Position numbers and translations under genes: made by a program
Shown: positions 1 to 13,500 of the stretch, one piece after another
How positions within the stretch are numbered: position 1 is the first letter of the stretch
Layout of the letters: each line of letters begins with the position of its first letter
Notes under the pieces: generated by a model
Database searches by the model: none
Told to the model about the DNA's origin: nothing
The model's input: the letters and a program-made list of their open reading frames with translations, nothing else
Origin: Patagioenas fasciata
Taxonomy: Eukaryota; Chordata; Aves; Columbiformes; Columbidae
Reading direction: 5' to 3'
Assembly (NCBI RefSeq): GCF_037038585.1
Contig: NC_092520.1
Span: forward strand, 10,793,001-10,857,000
DNA length: 64,000 nt

Positions 1-3000
1 GGTGAATACAAATTGATTTTTTCTAATTAAACGTCTACTGCACAGTTTTTAAAACAAAGATGCCTAGGTGTTTGTATGGCGTGTAACAAGTCCTAAGGCA
101 GATGTGTAAAGAATGAACAGATTAAGTGATTCCTACAAGTGCCTCTTAAAAGGAAGTTTAAGGGTAATTAGGAGACTGTCTCCAATGTAGCCCTGAGCCT
201 CTGCAAACTTACATGTTTATGTGAGATGCACCCCCTTGCTTCATTACCTGTCTGTTTTATGTAAAGATATGCATATTCTTGCTCAAGAAACACAGGTTCA
301 CTTGAGCTGTCAAATACTAAGTGCTTGCTTCTCATCTGAAGCTCCCATAGGCCTCTCATAAGACTGGGAGGATGAGCTGCTTAGTTTCAAGCAGAAAAAA
401 AAACATTCTTTCGCTGTTCTCCAGCAGTATTTTAATGTATAAATACACGTGGTAATTTTGGAATGAAAGGAGAGAAGTAAATTTTATGCTTCCCTTTTGG
501 ATATGTTGGATATGTTATTTTATAAGGAGAGTGACAGAAACATTGCATAATTAAAGTAAGCATATTTGCATTGTTATTCGGGGGCCAAGAATTGTTCTTA
601 AACATTTATTTCACCTTATATGCTGTAAGTGAAACTACCATATAAGAATAAAACCTGATACTGTAACATAAGTGGTGTGGTATTTTTGTGACTGTGATTG
701 AATGTTATTAATAGTTAGCAAGAATGCTTTTTTTTAGAAGGAGCCAACGATTTTTGGCTTTGTGCAATGCAAAAAACTTACGCTTCTTCAGGGGCAGCAG
801 CATCAGTTCCTGTTCTGAGGGTGTTTGTATAAAAATTCAAAAAGCATTATTTTACCAACATGGTATTTTCTGGATCAAACAATATCATTCTTATAGCCTT
901 AGTAATGGAGTTTGGTTCACAGATAAAACTTGTGGGCAGAAAAATAAAGTTTTAAATCCTATATGTTCACCAAAAGTATCATGTGGTGCTATTCCATACC
1001 TACTTACTATCTCACTGATACGGAGACATGCCTTTACATCTTCCAGAAACAAATTAATCAAGAATGTTCAAAATTCTGTAGTGTATCACATTACAGAAAA
1101 TGAAAAACTAATTTGAAAACTCATTTTGTTGTTAAATTTAACACAAGTATCGATTCTCTGAAGGTTACCAAGCTGTATCTGTTTTCTTTGTACATGATGT
1201 TAAATTGAACTAGCTTTTTGTTTCACAGAACAGTGTACAAGCAAATAGGGTTTGTAATTAAGTGGCTCTTCTGAAATGGCATATATTCTGCCTGCAGAAA
1301 ATACCACAGTTTCACAGTACACAATAAGCATCTCACAGAAGTCTGCATAGCTTCAAAAAGGCAGTTTCCATGCTTGACAGGAAGGCATAAGAGATTTTTT
1401 CAATCCAGTTTTGAAAATTTAGGGAGTAACTTGTGCAAATAAGATTTAGATAATTATCTTCCTTGCATAATAATAGACTTTTAAGTCTCATTCCTGTATA
1501 TTTTGTGTAGAAACCTCCGGTTTTTAACTGAGATTTGGAATGATATGGAGTAACTGCCTAACTGTTGGTCACTGGATTTTGGTTCCCTGGAACTTAAAAC
1601 ATTAAAAGTACATATATAATTTTTTATGAGTTTTGTCCCATGTGTGAAGTCTTCCAGACCGTTAGACACACTGTTGGACACACATCCTTAATAACTGGAT
1701 CTTGTGTTGTTTGCTCTGAGATACTGTATCTGAGAAACAGTGAAGAGATTTGTGTTTGTATAACTTCTTTTAATTTTCTTTACATATGCTCTTTTTTTCT
1801 CACATTAGAAATTCTACACCAACAAAAATATGGAAGCACTGTTCCCCAATGAACACACAGGAGAACATGCTACTGCTCTGGACTTGTATGTCTGTGTGTT
1901 TGGACAGAATTAAAAAGTTGGTGGGAAATACTCTGTCAGCACCAGTCACACTGGTGGTGAGAACACCGTTTTGTTGCTGATCATAGATAATTACAAGATG
2001 TCAGAAATGTTCTGTTGGAGAGGGATTTTGGAGTAACTCTAGACAAGGTTGAGACTTGGTTAGTTTGTATAATTCCGTGGAAAACTGTCATTTCTGATGC
2101 AGCCATCACTGAGACTAATGGAAAGGGATGGGAAAAATCACTGGCTAGAAAGGGAAGCTACACATCTGCAGTCCTGAAATAGATGCACATTCTTAAAAGT
2201 AGTGATGATCGATGGGATTATTATTATTCTTCCTTCACTGGAAGCTTTAAAAGGAAGATTGGGTTTGTATGGTATGTGTTGGTTTTATGTATATGTGTGC
2301 ACATATATATACATATCTATGAAACACTGCACAGATTTTATAGCCGAAAGCAGGAGTTGGTCCAGGAAGCTCCCATGTCTTGTTATTCAGGGGAGTAAAA
2401 TTAGGTGATCAGACAGTGAAAATGAGTTTTTCTTGTGGTGAAGCAGTTCAATCTCTTTTTCCCAGAGAAAATCCTTTTTAATTCAGGATTCATTATCTGC
2501 AATCTGGACCAGAAGATTGAAGTGTCACAGCAATGCATTCATTGTGACAATATTTTCTTCTCTTTCTAAATCCTCTCTGCTTCCCCCAAAGTGGTAGTGA
2601 GACAGACTGAACCAGTACAACTGGGAATGTGTTTTTGTACGAATGGGAATTGCCTTTTGGAGTGCAGAGCTACTACCCATCCTGTGCTCTTGAGAATGTT
2701 TGCTTATTACCCCCTAGAGATGACCACTGTCATGTGAAGCTTTCTCATCCTTTCCACCCACCTGCCATGAAATATTATGCATTGTATTCTTCTTAATATA
2801 TATGTTCCTAAAAAAAATAGTTCAATATTTTAAGGTCTTGTTATGAAGGTTTTCAGTTCAAGGCACTCTGTACCAAGTAGGAAGCCTCTACCAGGAATTA
2901 TATTTGCTGCTTTAGACCGAACAGATGAAATGATCAGAATGGGATGTTGAATTCTGTCAAAAGAGACATTGCAGGGCAATTCTTTGTCAAAGACACTTCT

Positions 3001-6000
3001 AGGCAGGCAAAAGTGGTGTCTTCAGTGCGTTCCAAGCTTGAAAATCTATAATCAGATCTGTTGTGTTTTAGTAATGTTATCCGTGGTCAGCTGTCACTGC
3101 TAGGTACCATGTCACTTCACCCTTCCCTTGGCCACTGAACGCTTTCTGTGTGTTCTGACATGCTAGGTGTGTTTTCTCACTAATAACAGAGAGATTTATA
3201 TCCCCTTTTTTTCAATAGAGCTAGATTCTGTGCAAAGATTTCCTCTGCCAAAAGCCACCTGGAGCTTATAGCAGTTAAAAATCACCCTGTCTTGCCCATG
3301 CTTAATGGAGTTTATACATGAGATGGTGATGAATTTTCAAGCATTTGTGACAGCAGGGTTTCAGTGTAAAAACTGAATCTGTAAATAAACTGCATGATTT
3401 AGTTCACTTCTCAAAATGTGGAATCTTCTGATTTTCGTGCTAGTTTGTTTGGTGGGAGGCCTTGGGTCCCACTGTCTCCAAGCCAGGACATTGTCCGTGC
3501 ACAATTGCCAATCCTTGGATTGCAAAAAAAAAAATCCAAACTAAACCAGTTTTGAATAAAACTTGACAGAGGGTGTGGAGAAGATTGTCAAGATTCTGGC
3601 TCCCAACTAGGGCTGCTGTGTGGGTGGTACTGGAGTGTTTTGGATTCTCATCAGTGACAAAGGGTATTTTGGGCGCCCTCAACTTCCTTGGAACGGACAG
3701 GGAACCCTTGAAATTTAAAGGGATCCTGGGCAGTCATTGAGAGTCAAGGCAGGTAGCTCTGTTTCAGATCTGGAAGTATCAAAATGTGAAATAATGAAAC
3801 AAATCCTTTATTTGGGAAGCTTAGCAGAGGTTTAAATACAAATGCAAATCCCTGGAAAGCGAAGAGAGTCAAAAGCCCACAGAGTTTGCAAGATGAACTG
3901 TCCAGTTCAACTGAATATGCTCAGATTTGATGGGCAGAACGTCTTAAAATGTCACATCTTGCAGAGAAGCAGAATGACTGGCTTTTTAGGAGACAGTATT
4001 TTTCCCCACCCTTCTGTGATGCTGTTGCTAACATTTTTTAAATGCCATTTTTTCCCAGGAGGTAAGAGAGATTAATCAGCACCCGCTTCTGATAATCCAC
4101 TTGAGTTCTTGCTGCTGAAATATGTTCTGAATTTGAGTAGATGCTTCATTAAGGCTCACCACCTGCCTTTGATATCTGGCTTTAGCACAGGCTTGCTGTG
4201 TGATCGCAAGGATTCATTTAAGGCGAAAGTTTCAAAGGTGTCATCTAAGTAACACAGGTGCCTGCATTTTGAGAGAGGCTTAGTCACTGATGGCTGGATT
4301 CTCAAGGGGCCTTTGAAACCTAGAAAATATTATAATTTTTAATCAGTTTTGAGAAGTCTGCTTTCAGGTCGTGCTAAGGAGACTAGGAATTTCTCTATTG
4401 AGTTTAAGAGGATATGAGTTAAGTCCAAATACTAAATTGATGCCTCCCCATTTGAATTTTTCTATGCCTTTGACCTAGCTGCAGGGATTAAAACCTCTTT
4501 GATGCATTCTGTAGAGTGGTGCTTTGCAATAACTTGCAGTGATGCGCGAGTTCTAATGATCTTTTTCATCCTTCGTGTAGCTGAAACAAGGATGAAATAC
4601 AGCAGAATCTGTGAATAATTAAACATAAATGCTATGATGAAATTTAAAAAATTCAGCTCCCTAGATAGGAGAAAATACTTGGATAATTCATGTAAGTACA
4701 CAGTGTAGTAATGCTATGACCCACAGCAATTTGAAAATAAAGTTGATGGCTTATGGGACTACTAGTGGGAGAAGAACAAAACCTAAATATAGATTGGATA
4801 CTTAAAGGGTACATTGTAGTAACATGCTCACTTTAATTTCCTGGATATTTTCATGGAATGTTTGAACTTCTGTTTGCCACATCTCCCTTTTTTTTTGTCC
4901 TTTTTCCTTCTTTTGTCCTGCAGGGAACTAACACAACTAAATCTGGTTTTGTGCGTGGTGAGGGGGAGTTCTGACCACCTGTTTCTGCAACAGGAAGGGC
5001 TTACATTACAAGAACGAACCTGGTCTTAATTATCAAAATAATGATGACCTTTACTCCTGTACCCTTTGCTCATGTGATTGCTCCCACTTGGTCAGTGTTG
5101 CCAGGCTCATTCACAGTCTGCTCTTGAACAGTTCTCCACATCAGACATTATTATAAGAATAAGCGTATTGTACATGTGAAAATACGAAGTTCTTTTTCTT
5201 CATCATCATGTTTCTGAACCTTTAATCTTACACCTTCAGGCTTTTCTTCAGCTGAAGGGTGGATCATTTCTTTAAAAAAAAAAAAAAGAGCAAAAGAAAG
5301 AAGTACCGATTTTGTTATGTAACTTGGGAAGTTTTAGCAATATATTGTGGCAATGGTAGAAAAGGTCATAACACAACTAACAAGACTGTGATCTGGATTA
5401 TGCTCTTTTTTCTTTCAATTTACTGCCAACAATTGTATTTAAAGGCAGCCATCCAGCACACCGGTCATCTTTGTTTCTTGTACTGTGAAGTTAGTGGGAC
5501 TCAATCACATGTGCAATGGGAGAAGTGTGCAAAAGACTTTAAAAGGCAACACCTTTTGTGAATTGTTATAGCAACGTAAACAATTGATTTCTCTGTTCAT
5601 TGACAACTTGATGAAATAAATTGGATTGAACCATGTCACTTTTTTTAGAGGGATGTGAAGTGAAAAAAACCTCAGTTTTATGTCAAGGAGTTTAATTTTA
5701 GTTATGATCAATTTAAATCTTCTTAATTACAAACCAATGATTTTCAAATCCTTGAAAAACATTAAATATTTAGGCTTCTTTCTTTTTTTTTTTTATTTTA
5801 CCAGAAAGGTTTGTAAAATGAAAGTGCAATTTTTTTGGTGTGTATTTTCTGTTTCTGAATTAAAGAAAATAGGGCAGTAACGAGTGAAGAGAGCAGACTG
5901 AAAAAACAGCAAACACATTACGAACTCAGCGTACGCCGGTTAAATAAATGCTAAGTATTTCTGTCAGCCAGAAGGTGGTAGCAGAATTCTCCTGCAACAG

Positions 6001-6578
6001 CTCTGAATTGTGTTCCAGCAGGCATTCTCAATACAAAGTGATTTTGAAATGCAGTTCAGAAAACATATTTTTTTTTAGTAGCAGGAACAAATAGCATTGA
6101 CTCTTTTTTTTTCATTTGGCAGCATCTTTGAGTAGAAAAGTGTCTGCACTTATGCCTGGGATGTCATGTGTCGGGAATGCGTGTACGATCTGTTACTTGG
6201 GTTTTGTCTCTGTTTTTTTTGCAATTGTAATTATGATTTTTACAGACTTTTTAATGCCAAAGGGAGCCTTTTATGGGCTGAAATGACGAGAGATTTGTTT
6301 TGCTCGTAGCATCGCAAGACTGGAAGTTGTCAGTCCCATGAGAAGACCAGATAACACATTATTTCCATCCAGAGGAATTCTGTCATTCTTTCACAGATCT
6401 GAACGCAAATGCAGAACGTATTCTCCATCGGCTGGGACTGATGCAGCACCCCAGTCATACTCTTAACAAGTGTAATGATAACTTTTTTTTTACTTTGTTT
6501 TACTCTTTTATGATGAACTTGTGATACTTGTGTGACCCACAGGTAAGTCACTTCACTGTGAATAGCCATTCCAGCAAA
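1..6578. other. AT-rich noncoding DNA, no gene seen
   Basis: I read both strands here and found no exon-like stretch. Open frames are short, low in complexity and lack recognisable domains or flanking splice signals. There are scattered T and A runs, for example an A run near 5273-5287. It could be intergenic DNA or part of a large intron; the sequence does not decide this. Confidence 0.6.
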
Positions 6579-6583
6579 GACAC
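6579..6583. repeat. 5-bp target-site duplication, left copy
   Basis: GACAC lies directly before the TGTGGCAG start of the LTR and is repeated directly after its CGTGACA end. A matching short duplication at both ends is the usual footprint of retroviral integration. Confidence 0.75.
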
Positions 6584-6863
6584 TGTGGCAGAATGCAAAC
6601 CCCCCTCTCTCCCCCACCTCCTTCAGTATGGAAGGAGTAGGCACATCTCCCTCTCTCTGCTACTTGAGGCTAACAGCTTCTTTTGTTTGGCCCAGAGCAC
6701 CCTGGCCAGGGCCATTAGGAGAAGGGATTGCCGAGGCGCCAGTGAGCCGCTGGGCACCTGTGACCAGTGTGGGGGATGTTTGGAGGCTTCAGGGGCGCCC
6801 CACACACGGTGTGGGGGTGCAGAGAAGCTTCTAGAATGCCTACAGTCAGGTCTGATCAGCCAG

Positions 6864-6870
6864 TATAAAA
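6864..6870 (+). promoter_or_regulatory. TATA-like box in the LTR
   Basis: TATAAAA follows CAG and is followed by a GC-richer stretch, as in a U3/R boundary. If it is used, transcription would start near 6893 and the hairpin array would be transcribed. The alternative TATATTTAA near 7450 would leave the array in untranscribed U3. Confidence 0.5.
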
Positions 6871-7001
6871 ACAGGACCCTCGTCGAGACTGGGCCCATTG
6901 TCGCCGGTCTCTCGGAGCACGAGGAAGATCCTGCCGCCGAGACCCCTCCTCCCCGGGATGGAGACCCCGCTTGCCTTCCCGCCACGTGTGTGAGTAAAAC
7001 C

Positions 7002-7270
7002 CTTGCACAATCGTGAGTGTATTTATATTCCGTGCACATTTGCACGCGTACTTTAAATTATTTCCTCGCACAATCGCGAGTGTAACTTTATTTCCTCGCA
7101 CAATTGCGAGTGTATTATAAATTTATCCTCGCACAATCGCGAGTGATTTTCCTCCCGTGCTTCCACATAAGCACGTGTAGTATTCCGTGCACATTCACAC
7201 GTGTAAGTAAATTAACCCTCGCAGAATTGCGAGTGTATTATAAATTTACGCTCGCGGAATCGCGAGCGTA
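7002..7270 (+). repeat. Array of nine short hairpins in the LTR
   Basis: Nine inverted repeats start at 7002, 7031, 7065, 7095, 7128, 7156, 7186, 7218 and 7251, spaced 28-34 bp apart with AT-rich spacers. Two stem families occur: CTCGC...GCGAG and CGTGC...GCACG, around loops such as ACAATC, CATT or GAAT. The last one extends to a perfect 10-bp stem (7247-7270). Stem bases differ between families while pairing is kept. The first hairpin is weakened by two CG-to-TG type changes, as expected from CpG decay. Function unknown; it could act as structured RNA or as palindromic protein-binding sites. Confidence 0.8.
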
Positions 7271-7498
7271 CGCTTTACCTTTATCTCTTTAAGAATAATC
7301 CCGCACGTGTTCAGGCAAGTGTGTACTCCTCTGGGACTCGGGGGTGGTTCCGGCATTGTTTTGGGTGAAGCCACGTGCATGCACTCTGTGGACCGCCTGT
7401 TGTACCAGTTGCTGCCCCTTAATAATTTTCCTCAACTGATACCCGAACCTATATTTAAGTCACTTTTGGAGCGCTAAAACCCTGTTTCTCACCGGTTT

Positions 7499-7504
7499 AA
7501 TAAA
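7499..7504 (+). terminator. LTR polyadenylation signal
   Basis: AATAAA lies about 54 bp before the LTR end and is followed by a GT/T-rich stretch (GTTGTTTTGC), a standard arrangement for the R/U5 boundary of an LTR. Confidence 0.7.
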
Positions 7505-7558
7505 AGTTGTTTTGCACCCTGTTGTCCCTTAAATTAGCCTTGGGGTGCCTCCGTGACA

Positions 7559-7563
7559 GACAC
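7559..7563. repeat. 5-bp target-site duplication, right copy
   Basis: GACAC directly after the LTR, identical to the left copy. The two copies show no difference, so the insertion is unlikely to be extremely old, although five bases are weak evidence of age. Confidence 0.75.
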
Positions 7564-10500
7564 CCTTCACGGAGAGACACTTGTGAGGAATTCAGGCTCT
7601 GGAGCACAGCCCGTCCTGCATTTCACTCTGAACCATTGTATCATGGCTCTGATGATACTCAATACTCCTCTGCAGATTTCTTTAAGAAATTGTTCTGTAT
7701 CTTAGAGATAGTTTCTATGGTAACTATAGTCATGGACTTTTTTTAACTTAGTGGGCAGTTCGGAAATGGACAAAGCAGAGTTTTAATGTGACATTAGGAA
7801 GAGTCAGCATGATAAAATGAGCTAGAAAAATAAAAGCATTCTGTGCTTGATCTACGTATCAGTAAACAGGAACAGCAGTTCAAGAGAGCATCAGTCTCCT
7901 GGCTGGATTATAGGGCAAGCAGGCTGGAGCTGCTGGAACAGTGCAGGAAATCAAATAAAAAGGGAGAGCCCCAGAGCAAGCCCTGACACTCTTATAATTT
8001 TGTGACTGGCAGTCTTTTTAAAATTAGCAGCTTTTTAGAGTGACTGTGGCTTTCTTAGTCTCCTCTTGCTGAAGTTCTGACAGAGACAAACATTCTCCCA
8101 AGATTATAATAACGGAGCATTATGTTGTGTCTGTTTCTCTCCTTGTATAAATACAAAATTGTTTGGGGCAGTATGTATAGGACAGTATGTATGGAATTGG
8201 TAATGAAACCGCAACAATTACAGTGATTAAGATACTGAATGACCTGATTTAAAAAGGAGCAAAAGATGGCAGAAAATGCGAATAATGAGTAGATACAGAT
8301 ATCAATACAGGTGCAGAATATAGATATAGAAAGCATGGTTAAAAAGACCCAACATATATGTACTATGTGGAAAACATGCCAAGATATTGAGGTAAGTTCA
8401 AACATCTGTTTTGCTCATATACAGGGACAGCATATTCACAGATGAGGTGTCTTTTAGGCAAAAATGTAGGTATCGCAAAGATACCAAAGAGAAAATTGTC
8501 TGTGGATTACATCCTAAGACCTGGGCATTTGAAAAACCTCAGAGTAGTTTTGCCAGCAGCCCTGTTTTCTGTTGAGGCATAAGCTAGGAGGGAGTTAACC
8601 CAAAATGAACTTATTTGCTGAAAATACAAATATTTGTGTTATAAATAATACATTTCCTAGGAATATGTTTAAAGATCATTACCATATTGCATACCAGTTC
8701 ACTGTCTGTATTTAACAGTTTCATCTCAAAAGAAGGAGAAAAAATGTTTATTTTGGGGAATCCAAACAATATGAAATCAAAGACAGTTGAAGGATGATGC
8801 AAAAGAAATTATGCTATTAGTGGAGTGCTCAGTACTGTTACAAACAGTACATGATCTTTCTATTTCATTAAAAAAGGGGAAAAAAGACCACATTACTCAA
8901 AAATGCTTTGCAAATATGGAGTTCAGTTCAGCGTAGTACTGAAGTGCACAGTGACTGCACTTTCAACTGCGCAATGCACAAAAGCATAGTTTCTAGATAA
9001 ACACAGTAATACATAATTCCTTTATCTCTTTTGTGAGAAATCCTAATGAAATCCAAAGATGTTCCTGTTTGGTTTAATTTGGTACTTGCCACCGCCTTTG
9101 AGATTATGGAATGTTATTTTATCTTCATAAAATGCTGAATGACTATTTGCTGAAAAATTGAGGTTCTTTTAAGATGCCTTTTATTGGACACCAAATTAAT
9201 TGGGGTATCTGAACTCTATTAGTCATCTGAAACATCTTGGTCTGTAACTTCTGCTCTTACTGACTTATTAATGTGGTTGTGGCAGGAGAGTAAGAGGGCA
9301 AAGAAGAAAATGTCAATGCAGTTATTTGGAAGTAATGCTTCCATCTGGAGAGCTACGAACACCGCTTTTCTTGCAAAGAGGCCGGAAGGTACAAACCTTC
9401 TGTAGAGTCACTTTCCTAGAAATGAAATGAAAACTCTGTTGCAGCAAGAAGTTGAAAACTACACATTATGTAGAGTGTCTTCTGCGGACCCCTTTGAAAT
9501 ATTCTTCCGTTGCTGTCAATGAGGGACCACGCGAGGAATGAGAAGACCCAGCTGCTGCTTGTCCTCCACACTGTTCATATCCTTTATCCTGTAGCACTGG
9601 GTGGAAGTGAGATCTGTAGCCTGTGTCCATTTAACTGTAAATAAATGGATGTGTCAGTCAGTGGGAAATTTTAAAAAGGAGGAAAGCTGTGCAATTGATC
9701 ATATGTGACCGGTATGAGAAACTAAGTGCTGAAACTACTGACACGGATAATGTTTCTGGCATGAGTAATTAGAAGTAAGACCAGCAAAACCAGGGTACTT
9801 GTAATTTAAGCTTGCTGGCTAGACTGACAGATCTCCAAAGCAGTATGTGAATAGTTGTGTGACCAGCTGTTTAAGGTTAAATCCATAATAAAAATAATGA
9901 GTCATTACGTACAGTGTATGAGTAGGCAATCAATTACTACAGATCTAAACCAAAATATCAACATTTTTATTTAAGAGAAGCCAGAGATCCTTGTCTTCAG
10001 ACACTTGTGGTTGGAGAACAGACCTCAGTGGATGCAAGGGCGTTGCGCACTGAGCTTGTACTGGCAGTAGAAGACCGCAGAGCTGTTCTGAGTGGATGCT
10101 TGACTGGAGAACAAGTGGTAGGATGGTCAGGTCTGCCTTAGGATGGTCTCAGCAGCATAGGTCAAGCCCTAAACAAGAACAGCGCCCTGCAGTAATACGC
10201 AGTGGTGGATACGCCTCTGGGCAACGGACACGTGTGAACTGCACAGTGTAGCCTGAGCATGACAGCATCTGCCTGAGGTTGTTCTTGCTCTAGAAAGGCT
10301 GACACACTCAATATAAAAGGTGAAGACATTATATGTGATTAGATTGAAAACAGATTTTCTTAATTTTGAGTTTATTTGGTGGAATCGTCTGGGGATTTCC
10401 TCCCAGATTTTTGCTCAGTTCTCTGCAGTTGATGGCAGTTTCCTCTCCATGTCATTTGCCTTTGTTGCTGTGTGCCACAATCCCTGCTTAACACCCCCAT

Positions 10501-13500
10501 AGAAAACTATAGCAGCAAGCAAAATATTTATCTGCACACTACAGCCTGTGTCTGAACTTAAGGTGATGAGATGTGTATTTTTCTTACAATCTTCTAGTAA
10601 TTTGAGTTATTATTCCACGTTGGAAAAACAATCTCATCAGTAAGAGCTGTGAGAGTTCCCTGTTTTCACAGTTATGTGAATGCCACCCTTCCTGAAGTAA
10701 TAATCGCTCGTTAACCTTACATTTGCTGCTCTTTCAGATTTCGCAGCCAGAACTGACACTGCTGACAGCTTGATAAACTGTTTGCCACTTACGATGGCTT
10801 TGCCTCTTCCAGGAACACTCTTTTCTACGCATAGTTACTTTGAAGAACCCCCCTGATTTTAATATGAAGCTTCTGTGCATATTAGACAGCCTTTACTGCT
10901 GCAGAATTGCCAACAGTAACAAATGTGAAACTCTGACTCAAGAAAATGTTGCCTATAATAAAACAATGGTTTGTGTGAAAGAACAGTTGTGTGGCCCTAA
11001 TGGGTGCCCCAACGGGCACCTGTTGATGTGATCCTAATGCCACACGTTGGTTTTGGCAGTACAATGATACAGTTGAAGGCATAGTTTGCAAATTATATCA
11101 TAGCATTTCATTTCATGATCTGCTTTCATAATTTTCTATTTGCTGTTTTGATAAGTTGGTGATAAATGTACCGACAGGTGGTGCTGCTGCACTAAATCCA
11201 GTGTATTCGGTCTTGATTTGGGAAAGGAATGCTGGCACTTGTGTTTCAACATCCCAAGGATTTCTCAGGCTCTAAAGAAAAATATTATGAAATATTACTC
11301 GGGTATAATCTTTTCCATGTATGCCTGGGAAGATAATTATAATAATGAATGAGGATCTTTTATTATAACCACGCTATTGTGCTTGTATGTAGCATCTCTC
11401 AAAACAATTAGACTCATCCCATATGGGAAAGATCTTGAACTCCCTGGCTCTTCTTGCCTCTTGCAATGTACAATGTACATTTTCTTAATACTCACTGAAG
11501 TAAGTAACTATTTCCATACATAATGCCTGGGAACAGAAAGACAGAAAAATTACTTATCTGAGTCACGCAGGAAGTCTTTGTCAAGGCAAGGAATTAAATC
11601 CAGGTAACCTTTGTCATACTTAATTTACTTGCTGTTGGTTAGGCACACCTTTCTGAATAAATGATTTGGGAAAGGACGTCTGTCCTGTCCGGCAGTGACA
11701 GAAACATCAGCGTAACATCAGAATGGGCAGGAATGCGGGTATGCTACTACCTCTGTCCCCTTTTCCAGAAGTAATGAGGCATAGCTATTTTATTATGTTT
11801 GTTGTCATTAGTTGGGGCTACTGCTTGTTTGTCTGAGGCTACCAATAAACACAGTGTGATTCATACAAAGCTGCTTGAGGGATGGCTTGATTCCAAAAGC
11901 ACAGTTTAGCCTTTATTTGGCAGTCGTTTGCTTAATGCAGAAAAATGTCTATGAAAGCTATGAAAAATGAATCTGTGCTGTAACACACAGCTTCTAAAAT
12001 CCACTTGATTTATCCAGTAGAAGATATTACAGTATAAAGGAATAATGAAGACAATGCCTGCCTTCATTTTCTTTTATTTTTTGGTTATACTGTCATCTTC
12101 CATATTATTGCAACTGATTCTGAGTCACGGTAACTAATAAAATGTCTTTATAATCAAAGACGATCTGTGATGCTGAGCTTTCAAAAGGACATTTTTTTCA
12201 TCTGACTATAGCATATGTGGAATTTTCTTTCCCTTGTATGATTGTTTTGATTTAATCCTGAACCGTATGGGGGAGATGCAGTGGCACGGAGTAGTAGAGC
12301 ATTTGAAAAGGCATAGTTACCTCTCCAGACGGAGGGCACTGTTCATACGTTCTGCGTTACTGTCATGGGCTGTTTCCTGTCTCCTTTGTTCTATGGGTAA
12401 TCTAAAGCAATGTTTTCCTTCCAGGGGCCTCTGAATCTCAGGAGATCTTTGGGCTCCTTCCTGGAGCTCCTTGGCACTGGAGAAGGTATGAGGGGAAGGC
12501 AAGCTTATTGTTTAAATGTGATATACATGGGCTGCCATTTCCAATGAAAAAGATAGGTACAGGAAAGCAGGAAAGTTTGAAAATCGTTGATCGAAACGAT
12601 ACTGCATACAGAGCGTGGAATGCAACAGTGAATAACACAAATGTAAAAATACAGAAAGAAAACTGCTTCATACTGGGAAGAAAGCCCAGATTTTTCTGAC
12701 CTACCTGAAGAGGGCTAAGGAGGCAATTGCCTGGAAACTCTGAACCATTGGCTTCATCTCCGTTAGCATTTTAATTTGGATTGAGAGTGCACTTTTGAAG
12801 TGAACCTCCCAACCATCCCCAGTTTCTGTGCTTTGGCTCAGAGTGGTCTTGGAGCACCTCAGCTAGAACCATCTCAGGTGAAACCGGGCTGGAAGAGGCA
12901 CTTCAGGAGCACCCCTAGCCCATTTTAGATGGTACTGAGCATGCAGGAGATTGAACTGGGCTAAAAGCAGTCTGAAGGAAACCCCCTGAAATACATGTGG
13001 TCTGGGCATCACATCCTCAGTGGCAGAACTTTTGGTCTACTGGCACAGGCACAACTTAGCAGGGAGTGTGCAGTGGGGTTCCGCCGTTAATCATGGTGAG
13101 GCTGTGGTCCAGTCTTCAATGAAGATGTGTGGCAGCCTTCATGCTTTCAAAATAGCCTTATCTGAAACACGTTGGCTCTCACAGATGTTTCTGTTATAGC
13201 TGAGACCTGTGTGGGCCCCAATTAACCCCGTTTTTGCTGAGGAGAGAACAGGACTGCACTGAGATCCAGCCATCCAAGGGGATCAGTGTGGGTGGCAAGG
13301 GACTGTAGTGAGAGGACCCTGCCATTGAGAAAGGAGACACCTGAGGGCACAGGGACCAACTGGTTGACCAGCAAGAGGGCAAAGGTCTCAAGAAACCTCA
13401 GGTGTGTGTTCTCCCTGCTGGAGTCCCAGTTACAAATTATTGTTCTCTAAAGTGTTCATATTGTTTTGCCCAAATATTTTATTGTATAAAACTTGCAGGT

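Larger units (their letters stand above)
6584..7558 (+). mobile_element. Solo LTR of an endogenous retrovirus
   Basis: This 975-bp element begins TGTGGCAG and ends CGTGACA, the TG...CA ends expected of an LTR, with GACAC on both sides. It contains a TATA-like box (6864-6870), a second TATA-like stretch near 7450 and AATAAA at 7499-7504. No internal gag, pol or env is attached, so it is best read as a solo LTR left by recombination between two LTRs. The 5-bp duplication fits some ERV classes (for example ERVL-like) better than 6-bp alpharetroviral ones, but I cannot assign a family. It is clearly less AT-rich than the surrounding DNA. Confidence 0.8.

Noticed and set aside
724..1116. A 130-codon plus-strand frame
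   Set aside because: There is no recognisable domain, codon use follows the local AT-rich composition, and no splice or promoter signals support it.
7002..7017. G-U wobble pairs in the first hairpin as proof of RNA function
   Set aside because: Both changes are CG-to-TG, which ordinary CpG decay would produce, so they do not show selection on RNA pairing.
6528..7045. Overlapping open frames of 140-162 codons on both strands near 6.6-7.0 kb
   Set aside because: They fall inside the LTR U3/R region, and no domain or viral gene motif is visible in them.
7002..7270. A CRISPR-like reading of the regularly spaced palindromes
   Set aside because: The spacers are similar AT-rich text rather than unique sequence, the repeats vary, and the setting is a vertebrate LTR.
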